Notes under the pieces: model-generated
Database searches by the model: none
Seen by the model: the letters and a program-made list of their open reading frames with translations, nothing else
Told to the model about the DNA's origin: nothing
Assembly (NCBI GenBank): GCA_023105745.1
Contig: JALGQZ010000011.1
Coordinates: 28,456,612 to 28,520,611, forward strand
Direction of reading: 5' to 3'
Length of the DNA stretch: 64,000 nucleotides
Source of the DNA: Austropuccinia psidii
Taxonomy: Eukaryota > Basidiomycota > Pucciniomycetes > Pucciniales > Sphaerophragmiaceae
Program-made: the position numbers and the translations under genes
In this document: piece by piece, positions 46,154-57,032 of the stretch
Numbering within the stretch: position 1 is the first letter of the stretch
How the letters are laid out: every line of letters starts with the position of its first letter

Positions 46154-46223
46154 CGGACCGCGGACCGCGGCGTACGGCCCACGGCCCCCGGACCGCGAAC
46201 CACGGACCACGGACCGCGGACCG
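46154..46223. repeat. CGG heptamer array: ten 7-bp units
   Basis: CGG occurs at 46154, 46161, 46168, 46175, 46182, 46189, 46203, 46210 and 46217, exactly 7 bp apart. The missing position 46196 reads CGA. The commonest units are CGGACCG and CGGACCA. Several units end in ACCG, so the opposite strand also carries CGG. GC content is extreme for this genome. It lies about 350 bp upstream of the start codon of the antisense Zn2Cys6 gene. CGG triplets at fixed spacing are the typical target of Zn2Cys6 dimers. Binding here is inferred, not shown. Confidence 0.85.
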
Positions 46224-46811
46224 TAGGATCCCAAAACATCAAAAAGGCCTATTATGGCCAAAAAACCCAGAAAAATCAAAAATTGCCCTAGTCACCAAAA
46301 CACCCAGCAAGGCCAAAAAGGCCATAAAAAGCAAGATACATCAAGATCACTCAAGATGGAGGCCACAGTCCAAAACCCACTGGGAGGGCTGCCTGAGGCC
46401 AATTCCTTGGATCATGGGGACAAGACCCCTTGGAGGTTCATTGAATGGATTAAGTCTGGGCCAATGAGTACAAGTCATATACTCATTGGGCACCAATTTT
46501 TGAGCACAAGTGCTCAATGGCCTTTATTCTGGGATATATCCCAAGGCCACATCCCAAGACATGGCTGATTGAATCAAAAGAAAAGAATTGCATACTCTGG
46601 AAGGAATACTCACTCAAACTTGAAAAGAAAGGGGGGAATCAATTGAAATTGGCAGGGAAGAAGTAATGAAGGATTTTCAGGATAATGGTCAAGAGGAAAG
46701 AAAATTAAAAAGAAAAATTTTTGAAAAAAAATGTGGGGATATTGAGATGCCACTCAACAGTGGCAGGGTATTATGGTGTTCAGGAGCCCACCAGTTTCAA
46801 GGGGGGGATAC
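46224..46811 (+). other. A3 region between the heptamer array and the 3' LTR
   Basis: Non-coding as far as I can tell. 46250-46370 is rich in AAAAGGCC-type motifs. The stretch ends in the polypurine tract AAGGGGGGGATAC (46799-46811), which primes plus-strand synthesis. Open frames on both strands at 46105-46568 look accidental. Confidence 0.55.
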
Positions 46812-47576
46812 TGTAACAACCATCCATCAGGGGTAAGGGTATTCATTCATACACCCACTCAAACACCTCAAATCAGCAAATCCAGTATCTGCATCAGCAG
46901 TCAGTTTCAGCAATCTTCATTCTGAAACATGCATACAGTTTGGTACATCAATACAGCCTGTCAATACTTGTACAGGATGGATTCACCCAATACAGTTTCA
47001 ATACACCAGTATGTAACTGTATGATCACTCAAATACACCACACCTCTTGTACAGGTCCTGTACAGCTGTACAGGACCTGTATTGGCCAGACTCAATTCAA
47101 CAATCAATTATTCTCATGAAAACTCTTCTCTGGATCAGGGCTGGTGATTCTCACATATACCAGCCCCTCTTTCTCCCCCCTGGGGACTTTTCCCCAGTTA
47201 ATTAATTTAGTTGATTTATTATTATCTGAATATTCTTATCCTTATATTTTGGATATTATATTTATTTAATCTTAAGTTAGTCTTTGCCTTTTTTCTTTCT
47301 TCGCCTGTACAGTATGAGCTGGGTGGCATATCCTTATTAACCCTTCTCTTTCCATTCTGACAGGTTGAAACAGTGGACTTGGACTTGTTTGTGGTTGGCT
47401 CTTCTATTTCTTATTCTTATTTCTTTTGTTGCTGCTTTTCTTATATTCATTCTTTTAGTAATTCATCTTTAACACTCTTAAGTGTATCTCATCTTATCTT
47501 ATCTTTGAGCCCTCCATAAGTGAGTCCCAGTTTACTGAGTGCCAGGCCCTCTTCACTTCGAAGAGCCCCTGTGACA
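46812..47576 (+). repeat. 3' LTR of A3
   Basis: Identical to the 5' LTR except for T to C in GAGTTGGG, loss of one C in GGTGGCCATATC and T to C in TTTAATACTC. It is followed directly by the second CATTA and by the B1 RT sequence. Confidence 0.95.
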
Positions 47577-47581
47577 CATTA

Positions 47582-50356
47582 TAACTTGGCATAATGGAAA
47601 ATCAAGGATGGTAGGAGACTTCAGAGCTCTGAACACCTATACCATTCCAGACAGGTATCCAATACCCAGGATCCATGAGACATTGACACAACTGTCACAA
47701 GCTAAGTTCATCACAGCCATGGATGCCTTGAAGGGTTTTCATCAAAATGTCTTAACAGACAATGCCAAAAAACTACTGAGGATAACAGTCCACTGTGGAA
47801 TTTTTGAATACTTAAGAATGCGATTTGGCTTAAAAAATGCACCTTCCCATTATCAAAGAATGATGAATACCATATTTCCTGAAGAATTATCAGAAGGATG
47901 GTTAATTATCTATATTGATGATATCATAGTTTGCTCAGAAACTTGGGAAAATCACCTTACAAGACTAGAAAGGGTACTACAGAAAATAGCCCAAGTGAAT
48001 AGGAAAATATACTCAAAAAAGTGTCATTTTGCATATAGTGAACTGAAAGCACTAGGACATGTTGTATCTGGACTTAGTCTAGGCATAGACAAGAATAAAG
48101 TAGCAGCAGTACTACTCAAACCAATGCCCCAAACTGAAAAAGAAATGCAATCATTTCTAGGATTTTCTGGTTACTATAGACAGCACATAAAGGACTTTGC
48201 AAAAATTGCTAAATCCTTGTATAAGCTATGTGACCAACAAACATTCTATGAAATGACAGAAGAAAGAGTCAAGGCATATGAGGAATTGAAAAAATTCCTT
48301 AACAAATGCCCCATTTCTTCTAATGCCAGATTGGAAACTACCCTTCAAACTTTACATTGATGCTTTTGGAGAAGGACTGGGTGCTGCACTACATCAGACA
48401 CAAATTATCAATGATAAACCAGTGGAAGGACCAATTTGTTTTATTTCAAGACAGATAAAGCCAACAGAAGCAAGATATGGAGCAAGCCAAATGGAATGCC
48501 TCTGCTTAGTGTGGGCTTTAGAAAAATTACATTACTATTTGGATGGAACAGTATTTGATGTGATTACAGACTGTAATGCTGTAAAATCTCTATTAAATAT
48601 GAAAACTCCAAATAGACATATGCTGAGATGGCAAATTGCTATCCAAGAATATAGAGGAAATATGACTATTGTTCATAAATCTGGTAATATTCACAAAAAT
48701 GCAGATGGTCTTAGCAGATGGGCTCCAGCAAATACCCCTGACAATCTAGCATGGGTACCACAAGAAGAACACCATATAGAAGGAATATGTGTCACAGACA
48801 TTGGCACAGAATTCTTTAACCAAGCTAAAGAAAGCTATAAGATAGACAAAAATTGCCATATCTTAAGCCAACTTCTAATGAAAGACTGCAAAGACCCATC
48901 ACTTTCATCAAAACTAGATGAAATATGGAAAAAGGCATATTATGAAGGAAGATTCCACCTCCTTGATGGAATCCTTTACCATAGAACAAAACACACATGT
49001 GTTATGGCCTTAACAGATAGAACCCTGATAAACACTATTTTACATGAGTGTCATGATAGTGTTGCATCTGGACACTTTTCAGAAGACAGAACACTAGAGA
49101 GGGTGAAAACCTGCTCTTGGTGGCCAAATTGGAAGAAAGATGTTATAGAATACTGCCAAACCTGTGACAGATGTCAAAAAGCCAACAGAGCCACAGGAAA
49201 GAAATTTGGAATGATGATCCAAATCCAAGAACCAAAATCCCCATGGGAAATAGTTCATATGGATTGGGTAACAGCCTTACCTCCAGGAGGAGACAGGAGT
49301 TATAATGCATGCCTAGTATTGGTTGACAGGTATAGAAAAACTCCCATGTTCCTACCATGTCATAAAGATGACACAGCTATGGACATAGCCATAATAATAT
49401 GGAATAAAGTTATTAGCCATACAGGCTTATTCCAGAATATTATAAGTGACAGAGACCCAAAGTTCACTTCAGCATTATGGACAAATCTCCATAACTTGTT
49501 TGTGACAAAGTTATCATTCTCAACAGTTTACCATCCTCAAACTGATGGTTTAGCGGAAAGAATGATACAGACCTTAGAGGACATGATCAGAATATTCTGT
49601 GCTTATGGGCTAGAATTCAAAGATTCTGATGGTTTTACCCATGATTGGTGTACCCTAGTACCAGCTCTTGAACTTCCATATAAGAAATCAATCCATTCTT
49701 CTACTGGCAAAACACCAGCAATGCTAGAAAAAGGTTGGAATCCAAGACTTCCTTATGATACCCTCAAAAAGGACTTAGTGGATATACATCCAACAGCAAG
49801 CAGCTTTAAGATAATGCTTGACAAGGCAAGACACCATGAAAACAGATGTATGCAAGATTCTTTCAAATATGCAAAAGAAAGATGGGATAAAGGTCATAAG
49901 CCACCTGACTTCAAAATAGGAGACTTGGTCCTAGTATCAACACTTAATTTCAATAACATAAAAGGTCCAAAAAAATTGAAAGATTCCTTTCCAGGACCAT
50001 TTATGATAAAAGCACTTCATGGACCCAATGCTGTGCAATTGGAACTCACAGGTGAGCTAATGAACAAACACACAGCTTTCCCTGTAAGTCTGATAAAGCC
50101 TTACAGTTCAAGTGACAAGGAGTTATTTCCACTAAGAAATAAACCCCCACTTGAAATTTCCCCCTTGGAAGAAGGAGAGGAAAAGAAAATAGTAAAAGTC
50201 CTTAAAGAAAGAAGGACAAGAAACAAAAAAGAAAGGGAATACCTTGTAAGGTATAGAAATTCAACTCAAGAAGATGAATGGCTACTTGAGAAATATATAA
50301 CAAATTCTGATAAACTACTAAGAAGGTTCAGACATGAAAGAAAGCCTGAAAAATAG
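47582..50356 (+). CDS. pol: B1 pol, continued: RT, RNase H, integrase, chromo-like tail
   Basis: This resumes the B1 polyprotein after A3, with [14 protein letters not shown] and the RT active site YIDDII (about 47914-47931). A run of six A at 48289-48294 shifts the frame by +1 (five would keep phase). From about 48295 the second frame is open to 50356. It encodes RNase H ([16 protein letters not shown] and LITDCNAV-type motifs), an integrase zinc-binding domain ([12 protein letters not shown] through CQTCDRC) and a DDE core ([31 protein letters not shown]). It ends in a chromodomain-like block (EYLVRYRN and EDEWLLEKY). Apart from the homopolymer it looks intact. Confidence 0.85.
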
Positions 50357-50474
50357 AAAAGTTAAGCATTATTGAGCTTCAAGACTAACAAAGTCTATTG
50401 AAGAGGTAGGACAGTGGATGATACCCTAATTACACATATCAGATTGTGGTACAATCTTTTTTGGTGGTAGGGAA
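50357..50474 (+). other. B1 spacer and polypurine tract
   Basis: A short spacer ends in TTGGTGGTAGGGAA, the likely polypurine tract, directly before the 3' LTR start TGTGAACC. Confidence 0.6.
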
Positions 50475-52262
50475 TGTGAACCTTTGAGATATGACCACAT
50501 ACCCAAAAAGGTCACAAGAAATATTTAAAATAATTATACATTAAAAATAAGTACCTTAAAACTACAAAAATACCATAAATTGGTATAAAACTTGGTTTAA
50601 CTTAAAAACCAATGAATAGACATGTGAAATAAATTACACCATTGGATTCCCCATGGTGAAATATACATATACCATTTTTATGGCATATCTGTAAAGTCAA
50701 TATTTAATAAGTTATAAGTAATAATACCTTATAAAAGACACAAATCCTTATTTATTTCAAAAGCCAATGAAACAACATGTACAATAAATGGTACCATTGG
50801 ATTCTCCATAAAAATAAACACATAAAACAATGAATAAGCTAATCTTCAAAACCAATACTTAAGGAATTAACCTGAATATATGCACTTTTTTGGTCAACGC
50901 ATATATTCAAGGATTTTAGCTAATATCTCTTGAACTATGCATGATAGAGTGATGAACCAAAGGTAAAGTCATCACTTAATTACTGTAGGAATACAGAGAT
51001 GAAGTTTATTTCACAAGTTATAAACAAGGTTAAAACCTGTAAGGAATTATTGGTTAAAATCAATAGAGCTGTTGACCACTTTGTTGTGAAAGTGGTCCAA
51101 ACTTAAACAAAAGGAGACAGTTGGATTCTACTAGTTCATTTGTGAAAAATAATGTATTTTTTATTATAATATTCAAGGTATAACCCCTTGAAATCATAGT
51201 TTGAAGTTTAAAATATTAAATTTCAACAGAAATGATGAGTTACAAGAAAAATCATCAAAAATAGAGTTTTGATGATGTAATGAAATGCTCTTTGTAGCAT
51301 AATACGGTTATGCCAGGCTATCAGAATTCACTCTCTTAATTGCTGTAGCGGGTAAATCTTAAAAGATATTAAGGATCAAAGTTTGAGCTTAATTTGATCA
51401 TTTATGATCACTCACTGTAACCTTAAATTAAGTTTAACAGTCATATAAGTGTTAAAATTGGTGAATACTATTAGTTTATTATTAAAACTAATAAAATCCA
51501 CGGAATTTGGGGTTCTGCCAAGCCTTTGACGTCATCAGACTTAGAGTTATAGTGATAACTCTAAATAATGGCATAATAGTGATTTAATGAGGTTTGATCA
51601 TGATGTAATCACCACCAAACCTTAAAATATTGATCAATTCCAGTGGATATGATCGGTACACGTCTACTAGAAGCCTGTTGGACTCTAGGAGGGAGGTATT
51701 TACTATAAATAGAACTCTTTCTGCTCTGTTTTCCCCTCAGACGCTTCAAAAACATTAAATAAATACAAACAAAAAGGTAATATCTTTATTCTTTATATAT
51801 AAAGCTTTTATATTATTAAAGACCAAAGTTCATCTTTATTATAATCATCAATTTTGACATTATTAAATCATTTGTTTAACTGTTTTTGTTAAAAATCTCT
51901 CTAAAACTCATTTCCACGTAAAAAATCAAGAATATTTGTAATTGCTCTATTTTTTATTGTGAATACAATTTGTATAAGTTTTATTTACATTATTTGGTGT
52001 AAAATATCTCAAAATTATTATATTAAGTGTTAAAAGTAGGTTATTTTCTCTTATATTAATAATTTTCTCTATATTATTCTTTCAATAATTCTTTAATTAA
52101 TATAAATAGTATTTATATTAATTTATAGCTTTAATATTAGTAATATTATTGTTATTAATTGTTTTTTATTAATAAAAAACAATTTTTTATGCCTTTATTA
52201 TTTGTTTGTAACAATAATAAAGTGCTTTTAAATATATTAATTATTTTATATTAATATCTTTA

Positions 52263-52410
52263 GGGTGTTGGTAAACACACGTAAGCTTTTAGTAAAAACA
52301 CGTAAGCCCTTACGTGTTTTTACTAAAAACTTACGTGTTTTTACTAAAAACTTATGTGTTTTTACCAATTTATGGTCAAAACACGTAAGTTTCTGGTAAA
52401 AACACGTAAG
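52263..52410 (+). repeat. Left terminal repeat region of the MULE with iterated motif
   Basis: The motif GTAAAAACACGTAAG or its complement occurs seven times: two forward, three reverse (one with CTTATG) and two forward. The terminal copy forms the inverted repeat. Such iterations near transposon ends are often transposase-binding sites. That role is inferred. Confidence 0.75.
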
Positions 52411-52582
52411 TGACCTTAATTTTCAAAAAAACATCCTCAGGCTCAGTTTTGAGGTTTTTTTTAATTTTTTTTGCCATATTTTTCCCGACTTGGCATGTCA
52501 ATAAGCACAAATTTTTTCAATTTTTTTTTTTTTGCCAAATTTCACAAATTTGGCCAATATGCCAAAATGGCATATTTTTTTC

Positions 52583-52940
52583 AAAAATTCATTTAAAATC
52601 TTCCCACTTATGAATTTCCTTCATTTTTTTTTAAAATAAAGGGTTCAATGTGAAGAATAAAGAACCAGAATCCCATAATTTTGGGGATTTTTTTGGGTGG
52701 GACAAGTGAAGGCGCAAAAAGAGTTTTTTTTTCAAATTTTTTTCCCCGTCATTGTAATATGCCTATTTTTAAAAAGTGAATTTAATAACTTCCCACTCAT
52801 GAATTTCCTTCATTTTTTTTTAAATTAAAGGGTTCAATCTGGACAATAAAGAACCAGAAGCTCATGAATTGGGAAACTTTTTTGGGTGGGACCACAAGTG
52901 AAGGCGCAATGGGTGTTTTTTTTAACTGTTTTTTTTCTTG
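52583..52940 (+). repeat. Two-copy tandem repeat inside the MULE, about 189-bp period
   Basis: Both copies contain TTCCCACT(T/C)ATGAATTTCC, AAAGGGTTCAAT, AATAAAGAACCAGAA, TTTTTTGGGTGGGAC and AAGTGAAGGCGCAA in that order. The landmark TTCCCACT is at 52601 and 52790. The region lies between the left terminal repeats and the 3' end of the transposase gene and appears non-coding. Confidence 0.7.
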
Positions 52941-53071
52941 TGTGTAATATGACTATTTTCAAGTACAAAAGTTCCACATGTTTGATAAAAAAGGAGACTG
53001 AGGTGGGATTTAAGCAATAAAAATAACTGAGGAGGGGGATAATTGGCATAAATTGTATATACAAAAATCAT

Positions 53072-56000
53072 TCAATCAGAATCAACCTCCAAAATAGTGG
53101 GTTTTTTCTGAGAGGGGGGAGGAAGATTGGACAAATAGAAAATTCTGTGTTTCTTAAATTTATTAGCCCACCCCAGGGCTTGTTTTTGGGCATGAATCTC
53201 CCAGTTCAAAATAATGGGGGGGACTGGATAAACTTTAGAAATGATGATGTCCAATGGAACAAAATGAGCACAACTATTCAAGAAGAAGATGAAAATGGGG
53301 GGATTATCATTTGGAGGACAGAAATAAGGGAAAAAGGAAAAAGATTGGGCTGTGGAATAAAAGAAAACTGGTCTTTTATACTTATTTGCAATTGGATTCC
53401 CCATGTCAGGCATGGACATCCACTTCCTTTTTGGAGCCTGGCCAACATCTTCATACCATTCAATTCTTTCCAAATAAGAGGATACTGAGGGAATTAAGGT
53501 GTTCATGGCTTCATAAAGATCTTGATTTTGGTGAATTTCTTCAGCCAAGTCACCTCTGACATCAGCCCATTGATCTTGAGTCTTGTAAATGAAGTGGGAT
53601 ACTGTTCTGTAGCCACAGTTTCCATCACCCTGGACATTGATGGCCTTGAAGGTGTATTTCAATATAAACTTGGGCAAGTCTTCTGAGCCAGTTATCTGAT
53701 AACATAAGTTCAAAAAATGAATAAATATCAAAATAAACAACATAAAATTACATTAAAAAGAATCAGAAACTCACAAACAGCTTGGAGCATTCATCACTTG
53801 TGTGATAGTTGCTTTGACAATGCTCACAGGTCAGGTCAATTGCATCATAGATATTCAAACTGGTGGCAGGCTTGTGTGATTTTCTTTGTGATGTTTTGCT
53901 TCCAATTGCCAATCTTCTGGACCTTCTAAGAGTTACTTCTGATTTATTTAATTCAGTTGCTGAGGGTAGTGAATCTGATGAACTGATGGATTTAGATAAT
54001 GAGTCCTCAGAATCTTCAGAATCTTCAGATGAGTCCACTTCCATAATTGGAGAGGGGACATTTGACTGGGATCTGGAAGTTGTTGTGCTGGTCACTTTTG
54101 ATGGGGGTCTTCCTCTTCTCTTGGTTTGACTCTCAATGATTTCAAATCTTGAAGGTTCTCTTTTGTTTTTATTGTTGGCTCCTTGGGGTCTTCCACGGAT
54201 ATTCTTGCATTCTAGAGGGTCTTCATAATATTGATCATCCTCTTGACTCTTGGGAATTTGATCAAATGGGACTTTTCCAGTCAAAACATCTTGAAAATTT
54301 TGGAGTATTGGGGTGATTTCTGCCATTGGTCTTTGAAACAGGTCTTCCCCAATGTCTTCAAATATTTTCTTGGCTTCATTCTTTCTTTCTTTTTCAACAC
54401 TTTGATCATCACCTTGAAAACCAGTCTGAGAAGAATATGACAAGTAAAATCAGTTAATAAGAAAAAAATTATAAGAAGAAATTAAAAAACCCTCACAGGC
54501 AAATTCAAATGCCACTGCGGATGGAAGTCTGATAATTCAAGCCTCTGGCGCTTGGCAAATGCCTTTTGGGTCTTATGCTTGCAAGGAATGCCTTTATAAT
54601 TGTTGTATTTGTTGGTGCATTTTTCATTTGGAGGAAATTTTGTTTTGAAATTTTCAAAGGCAATCTGAAGAGCATAATGAGACACCTTGCCATTGAGGGC
54701 ACAGATGTGTGGAGGAAAATTCTTGACATGGACAATCATTTCTTTGGAGATTCTGTTGATAATTTCAATAAATTGTTTTCTGAATGCCATGTGGAGTTCC
54801 CTGACTACCTCCAGGAGAGTACCAGTGGACTTTTGTAGCCAAAGTTTAACCATGGCATGGGCACCTTCAACTCTGGAGGTGGAGCCCACACCCAGGTGGC
54901 AATGGTGGTTTGTCCAGGCTGGCACATAATACTCCTTTAGAGGAAGCCAAGTATTTTCCAAATACTGCAAGACCTCAGCATTTTTAACTTGCTTTTGAAG
55001 CTTCTTCCAGTTTTCTTTGAAAGACTTTTCAGTGGGTGAATACATAAGCTGAGAAAAGAATCCCAAAGTCATTAATAAAGACAATAATAAGAAAAAAAGT
55101 GAAATAACATGAAATAAAATGAAGAAGTATATTACTTGATTCCAAAGGCCCATAAAATTTTCAAAATCAGTTCCATGACCAATTTTCTTCATGCAATGAG
55201 CAGATACATCCTTGTTGATGTGCCAAATGCATAGCATGACCTTGGAGTCTGGGAAGAGCTTCTTAATAGAGTTTTTCAAGGCCAGATCCCTGTCAATAAC
55301 AATAACTGGGGGGGAACAAGATTGGTGTTGTTGAGGACCTTTTCAATGTATTGATTTAATGCCCAAGTATATGAAGTTTCATTTTCATTCTTCATCAAAC
55401 AAAAAGCCCCAGAAAAGTTCTTATTTGTGGAGCTGAATCCAACAATATGAAAAAGAGGCATTTTGTACTTATTGGTTTTATAAGTACAATCCATAAGAAT
55501 GACATGAGGAAAGCCATGAAGAAGTTTTATGGCCAGGGGGTGAGTAAAAAACAAGGAGGTAATGTGTCCCTCAGAATCCCTTGCAGAGGACCAAACAAAA
55601 TTTTCTTCTTTGAGAGTTTCAATAAGAGCATCAATGGGCCTTCTGCCTTGCAGTTTGTCTTTCTTTATTTTCTTGACTTGGTTATAAATGTCTTGAAGGA
55701 TTACAGGCCTGTCAGACTCCCTCTGGCTGCATAATTGGGCCTGAATTTGCCTTGGCATGAGGAGTGATTCAGACATTTGAGCAATTTGGGATGTTTCTTG
55801 CTCATTGAATTTCCTGAAAGCAGGATGTGCCATGATATTTTCAGTGGCATCATCGCTATGTTCAGGATTTTTGACTTTAAGAGTCCAAGTGGTGCTCTTG
55901 GCATATTTCCTGGCATAAAGTCTAAAAGGACAGTCAAGCTTTCTTGAGGTGACTGTTTTGGAGGGGATTTTGTTGGGATTTGGGGTGCAAGACCTATCAC

Positions 56001-56139
56001 AACATATTTCAATTTGGTTGTGGGTCATATTGGACCTCAAGGTGGACACAGCATACCCCTGAGCCCTGGCAACATTATGCACATGTTGCCAAAGAAGCTC
56101 AAGGGTCTGAAATTCACCTTCAGTGGGGGGTTGGAGCAT
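53072..56139 (-). CDS. MULE transposase fused to AT-hooks, CCHC knuckle and OTU protease (one frameshift)
   Basis: Predicted exons are 56139-55136, 55048-54497, 54425-53775 and 53695-53072, with introns of 87, 71 and 79 nt (GTAATA...CAG, GTGAGG...CAG, GTGAGT...CAG). The N-terminus resembles a FAR1-type DNA-binding domain (EICCDRSC, then LDCPFRLYARKY). The MULE DDE domain has its first D in MDCTYKTNKY, its second in the DRDLALKN region, CIWHINKD, and its E in SRVEGAHAMVK. Exon 3 has AT-hook-like RGRP motifs, an acidic serine stretch and a zinc knuckle CEHCQSNYHTSDEC (CX2CX4HX4C). Exon 4 is an OTU-like cysteine protease with GDGNCGYRTV and CAHFVPL. Seven G at 55308-55314 put exon 1 out of frame beside the second D. 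One more base would give about 943 residues. Confidence 0.75.
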
Positions 56140-56644
56140 TTTTGAATGAAAAATATGTGTAAAAGTGAATAAAAGGGGGGATTTGGGGATTTGGAATGGG
56201 GTAAGAACCTTTCGAAGTGTGAAAAAGAGGTGAAAAAAGGTGTGAAAAATGAACAGAAGGGGTTAAGAGTAAAAGAAAGTGGCTTTAATATTGGATTAAT
56301 GGATGAGGAAAGGTAAAAAATTGGAAATTTGGAGGCTTGAAAGCAGGTTGTTGTGGTGGAAAATGCAGTCTTTGGGTGAAAAAAAGAAAAAAAAGTGTGA
56401 AAAGCTTTGCAAAATGGCTTTGGTAATGCTGTTTTTCCAAAAAAAAACAATGGTTTGGGGTGGGGATAATGTGGATTGATGGGGTGTTTGGGCTTTTTTT
56501 TTGGGGGGGGGGCTGGGCAAAAAAATCTGAAACAATTTGGAGTTGGAGAGTTTTTGTGGGGAAAAAACCTCTTTTGGGCATGTTTTGGCCCAATACAGGC
56601 ATTGTTGTGTTTCATTTTTAATTGAAAATGGGCCCAGGGCACCC
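56140..56644 (-). other. MULE 5' region upstream of the transposase start
   Basis: About 500 bp of G/T-rich sequence on the plus strand between the transposase ATG and the right terminal repeat. It probably holds the promoter. Long open frames here arise from the G/T-rich composition. Confidence 0.4.
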
Positions 56645-56689
56645 CTTACGTGTTTTTACCAATTTGCTTACGTGTTTTTACCAATACCC
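56645..56689 (-). repeat. Right terminal inverted repeat of the MULE
   Basis: Two tandem copies of CTTACGTGTTTTTACC end at CCAATACCC. The reverse complement matches the left end apart from two differences in the first 19 bases. Confidence 0.85.
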
Positions 56690-56878
56690 TATATTTATTT
56701 TATTATATTATTATATTTTTATTAATAATATAATTATTTTTACGCCATAATTATAATAATTCTTTATTATTATAATTATTTTTATATTCTTTATTTCATT
56801 CATAAGAACATTTATAGTACAATAAGTAAAATATTAGTAATTTTTACTTATTGTTTCATAGTCAAACCTTAGACTTCT

Positions 56879-57032
56879 TCCCATCATATGTTATAGAGGC
56901 ACCAAATTTGCCTGAGGAAGCCATGGACCAGGGTAAACCCAATCAACTGAAGATGCCAAACCCACAAAGGACAGAGGGTGGCATCACAGAAGGAGAAGAT
57001 TAAGTGAATTAAGCCAGTTTGGAACTAATTTC
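56879..57032 (-). pseudogene. A2 antisense Zn2Cys6-type gene, 5' part (broken)
   Basis: This aligns with the beginning of the A3 antisense gene: CCCATCATATGTT, GAAGCCATGGACCAGG, AATCAACTGAAGATGCC and CAGTTTGGAACTAA. The A3 start codon (CAT in ACTCATAAC, plus strand) reads TAA in ACTAATTTC here, so the start is lost. The cysteine region is on the other side of B1. Confidence 0.7.

Larger units (their letters stand above)
38524..47576 (+). mobile_element. A3: very young family-A Ty3/gypsy element inserted in B1 RT
   Basis: LTRs of 766 and 765 bp differ at only three positions (two substitutions and one indel). The target duplication CATTA is perfect. The element has a self-complementary primer site, a leader, a gag reduced to its last 24 codons, a nearly intact pol, an intact-looking spliced antisense gene, a CGG heptamer array, a polypurine tract and the 3' LTR. 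It is the youngest LTR element for which two LTRs can be compared here. Confidence 0.95.
52263..56689 (-). mobile_element. Mutator-like DNA transposon (MULE) with an OTU-domain transposase
   Basis: The 4427-bp insert has terminal inverted repeats: left GGGTGTTGGTAAACACACG, right end reverse complement GGGTATTGGTAAAAACACG. The flanks are TATCTTTA (52255-52262) and TATATTTA (56690-56697), an 8-bp target duplication with one mismatch. The uninterrupted B1 5' LTR has a single copy at the equivalent site. Target length and transposase type both fit the Mutator superfamily. It carries one four-exon gene on the minus strand. Confidence 0.85.
32907..56873 (+). mobile_element. B1: Ty3/gypsy element of family B, carrying two nested insertions
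   Basis: LTRs at 32907-34780 and 50475-56873 bound a gag-pol unit. The flanks are a perfect CTTCT duplication. The 3' LTR ends CCTTAGA instead of CCTTACA. A3 (9053 bp) sits in the RT and the Mutator-like element (4427 bp) in the 3' LTR, leaving about 10.5 kb of B1 itself. In the stretches I compared by eye the LTRs differ at a few percent of positions, so B1 is clearly older than A3. Confidence 0.9.
50475..56873 (+). repeat. 3' LTR of B1, interrupted by the Mutator-like element
   Basis: 50475-52262 and 56690-56873 align with the 5' LTR. It retains about 85 bp around 50910-50995 missing from the 5' LTR. TATAAATA lies at about 51706. Without the insert it is about 1.96 kb. Confidence 0.85.

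Noticed and set aside
45925..46467. Open frames of 105-120 codons on both strands over the CGG array
   Set aside because: They are repetitive (RGP/GPR runs) because the DNA is a GC-rich 7-bp repeat with few stops. Both strands are open, which marks composition rather than coding.
54566..54929. Plus-strand frames of 80-90 codons across MULE exon 2
   Set aside because: They are mirror frames of a well-supported minus-strand gene with catalytic motifs and splice sites.
56037..56642. 201-codon minus-strand frame upstream of the MULE start
   Set aside because: It overlaps the transposase start in another frame and is mainly Phe/Pro/Ser/Lys from a G/T-rich stretch.
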